Positions 30,562 to 31,736 of a stretch of DNA of 31,736 nt are shown piece after piece (position 1 is the first letter of the stretch; every line of letters starts with the position of its first letter). Under the pieces are notes generated by a model. It did no database searches. It worked only from the letters and a program-made list of their open reading frames with translations, and was not told the DNA's origin. Source of the DNA: a virus. The stretch is from the IMG/VR virus record IMGVR_UViG_3300045417_000161, positions 1 to 31,736 of that record. The stretch is one strand, 5' to 3'. Position numbers and translations under genes: made by a program.

Positions 30562-31736
30562 TCAGTTTCTCATAGCCCTCCAAGTTGGAGGGCTATTTAC
30601 TTTATTAAAGAACTGATCAAGATCTTCTGAATATCCAGATTTTATATTTATTGGAGTATTTTTATTTTTTAATACTGATTGTGTTTTTTCTAATCTAACA
30701 CTTTGATTTCCAGAGACAAATTCTTTAAATTTATCAAGATTTGTCTGCAACATTTCAATTTTTTCATTTACTGAATTTTTTGATTTGTATAAAATTTTAT
30801 TACTTTCATTGATAAGTTCATCTGCTTGAGTAGGTGTTTCCACTGGTGGTAATAAATCTTTAGTTGTTAACTGTGGAGTTTCTTGATCTATATTTTCTGG
30901 CAATAAATCATTCGTTGTTGTTGACTCAGATTCTACTTTTTCATCTAGTGGAATTAAATCTTTAGTTGTTAACTGTGGAGTTTCTTGATCTATATTTTCT
31001 GGTAATAGATCGGAAGTGGAGATCTGTTCTACTTCTTTTGCATCTTCCTGTGGCAACAAATCAATAATAGAAACTTGTTCTGTTTGTTGATCTATATTTT
31101 CTGGTAATAGATCGGAAGTGGAGATCTGTTCTACTTCTTTTGTATCTTCCTGTGGCAACAAATCAATAATAGAAACTTGTTCTACTTCTTTTGTATCTTC
31201 CTGTGGCAACAAATCAATAATAGAAACTTGTTCTGTCTGTTGAGCTGTTTCTTCTGGTAATAGATCGGATGTAGAAATCTGCGTAGTTTCTTTTTCTGTT
31301 TCCTGTGGCAACAAATCAATAATAGAAACTTGTTCTACTTCTTTTGTATCTTCCTGTGGCAACAAATCAATAATAGAAACTTGTTCTGTCTGTTGAGCTG
31401 TTTCTTCTGGTAATAGATCGGAAGTGGAGATCTGTTCTACTTCCTGACTATCTTCTTGGGGTAACAAATCAATAATAGAAACTTGTTCTGTTTGTTGAGC
31501 TGTTTCTTCTGGTAATAGATCGGAAGTGGAGATCTGTTCTACTTCTTTTGTATCTTCCTGTGGCAACAAATCAATAATAGAAACTTGTTCTACTTCCTGA
31601 CTATCTTCTTGTGGAAGTAGATCTACTGTAGAAACTTGTTCTACTTCCTGACTATCTTCTTGTGGAAGTAGATCTACTGTAGAAACTTGTTCTACTTCCT
31701 GACTATCTTCTTGGGGTAACAAATCAATAATAGAAA
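30562..31736 (-). CDS. Tandem-repeat protein, 5' end outside the window
   Basis: About 390 codons are visible and the frame runs off the right edge, so the start is not seen. About 17-18 repeats of 17 residues, consensus (V/I)S(I/T)xDLLP(Q/E)E then acidic/polar and ExEQ, fill the N-terminal part. Two unit types, DLLPQED-KEVEQ and DLLPEETAQQTEQ, tend to alternate. The final 83 residues are non-repetitive, with a likely coiled coil (NESNKILYKSKNSVNEKIE) and the end SPPTWRAMRN. The repeats are acidic and probably extended. It could be a scaffold, a multivalent binding protein or a spacer. The last codons are encoded within the gp32 terminator hairpin. Confidence 0.8.
   Translation of the reverse strand, partial: SIIDLLPQEDSQEVEQVSTVDLLPQEDSQEVEQVSTVDLLPQEDSQEVEQVSIIDLLPQEDTKEVEQISTSDLLPEETAQQTEQVSIIDLLPQEDSQEVEQISTSDLLPEETAQQTEQVSIIDLLPQEDTKEVEQVSIIDLLPQETEKETTQISTSDLLPEETAQQTEQVSIIDLLPQEDTKEVEQVSIIDLLPQEDTKEVEQISTSDLLPENIDQQTEQVSIIDLLPQEDAKEVEQISTSDLLPENIDQETPQLTTKDLIPLDEKVESESTTTNDLLPENIDQETPQLTTKDLLPPVETPTQADELINESNKILYKSKNSVNEKIEMLQTNLDKFKEFVSGNQSVRLEKTQSVLKNKNTPINIKSGYSEDLDQFFNKVNSPPTWRAMRN
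30572..30596 (+). terminator. gp32 terminator, overlapping a convergent gene
   Basis: ATAGCCCTCC and GGAGGGCTAT form a perfect 10-bp stem with loop AAGTT, followed by TTACTTTATT. It lies 22 nt after the gp32 stop. On the other strand the same bases encode the final residues of the repeat protein. Confidence 0.75.
30814..31736 (-). repeat. 51-bp tandem repeat array inside a gene
   Basis: About 18 in-frame units of 51 bp continue to the window edge, the rightmost being the most alike. Less conserved units lie near the C-terminal end, a gradient usual for arrays that expand and contract by slippage or unequal exchange. Confidence 0.88.

Noticed and set aside
30814-31736. CRISPR-like array
   Set aside because: Repeats are contiguous 51-bp in-frame coding units with no unique spacers.

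Overview
This window looks like part of the genome of a T4-like (tailed, contractile-type) bacteriophage. The best anchors are a gp32 single-strand DNA-binding protein (29674-30549) immediately preceded by a small gp33-like late-transcription co-activator (29378-29602), as in T4 relatives. Six exact T4-type late promoter boxes (TATAAATA) are present, together with phage-type tRNA genes and several proteins that start with a T4-like capsid-targeting peptide. The host cannot be read from the sequence. The family mix (DUF6321-like, packaged nucleotidyltransferase, Sm-like protein, giant Cys-rich fibre-like protein) resembles aquatic or marine T4-like phages.

Layout. 1-4249: small late genes in both orientations, most starting with a 10-residue peptide of the form M-(L/K)-S-F-x-x-(F/Y)-(L/I)-x-E. 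They include an acetyltransferase-like protein, a Cys-motif GP88-like protein, a DUF6321-like protein, an endonuclease VII/HNH protein and a truncated duplicate of the acetyltransferase 5' end. 4246-21663: large virion-type genes. These are a 745-aa protein on the minus strand, then on the plus strand a membrane-anchored lytic-transglycosylase-like protein, several small proteins, an 866-aa Cys-rich protein and a giant 3251-aa protein with about 14 Calx-beta-like repeats. 21660-25973: a gene block with more host-like codon use: GMP reductase, a conserved phage protein, an Sm-like protein, four tRNAs (Arg-UCU, Gln-CUG, Gly-UCC, Ile-UAU), a deaminase-like protein and small proteins. It has sigma70-like promoters and ends at a strong intrinsic terminator. 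26030-29338: late genes again, including a nucleotidyltransferase with a capsid-targeting peptide and two minus-strand virion-like proteins. 29378-31736: gp33, gp32, and a 17-residue tandem-repeat protein that runs off the right edge.

How the parts fit. gp33 and the late sigma factor (not in this window) would act on the TATAAATA boxes. These boxes sit only 5-8 nt before the start codon of several genes, so the late mRNAs would be leaderless or nearly so. Many of those genes carry the capsid-targeting peptide, which suggests a set of proteins packaged with the DNA and delivered to the next host. The tRNAs read AGA, GGA and AUA, codons used heavily by the AT-rich late genes but little by gp32 and guaC. 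The most promising undescribed theme is this combination: a modular cargo tag plus a promoter placed almost on the start codon, apparently moved as a cassette.
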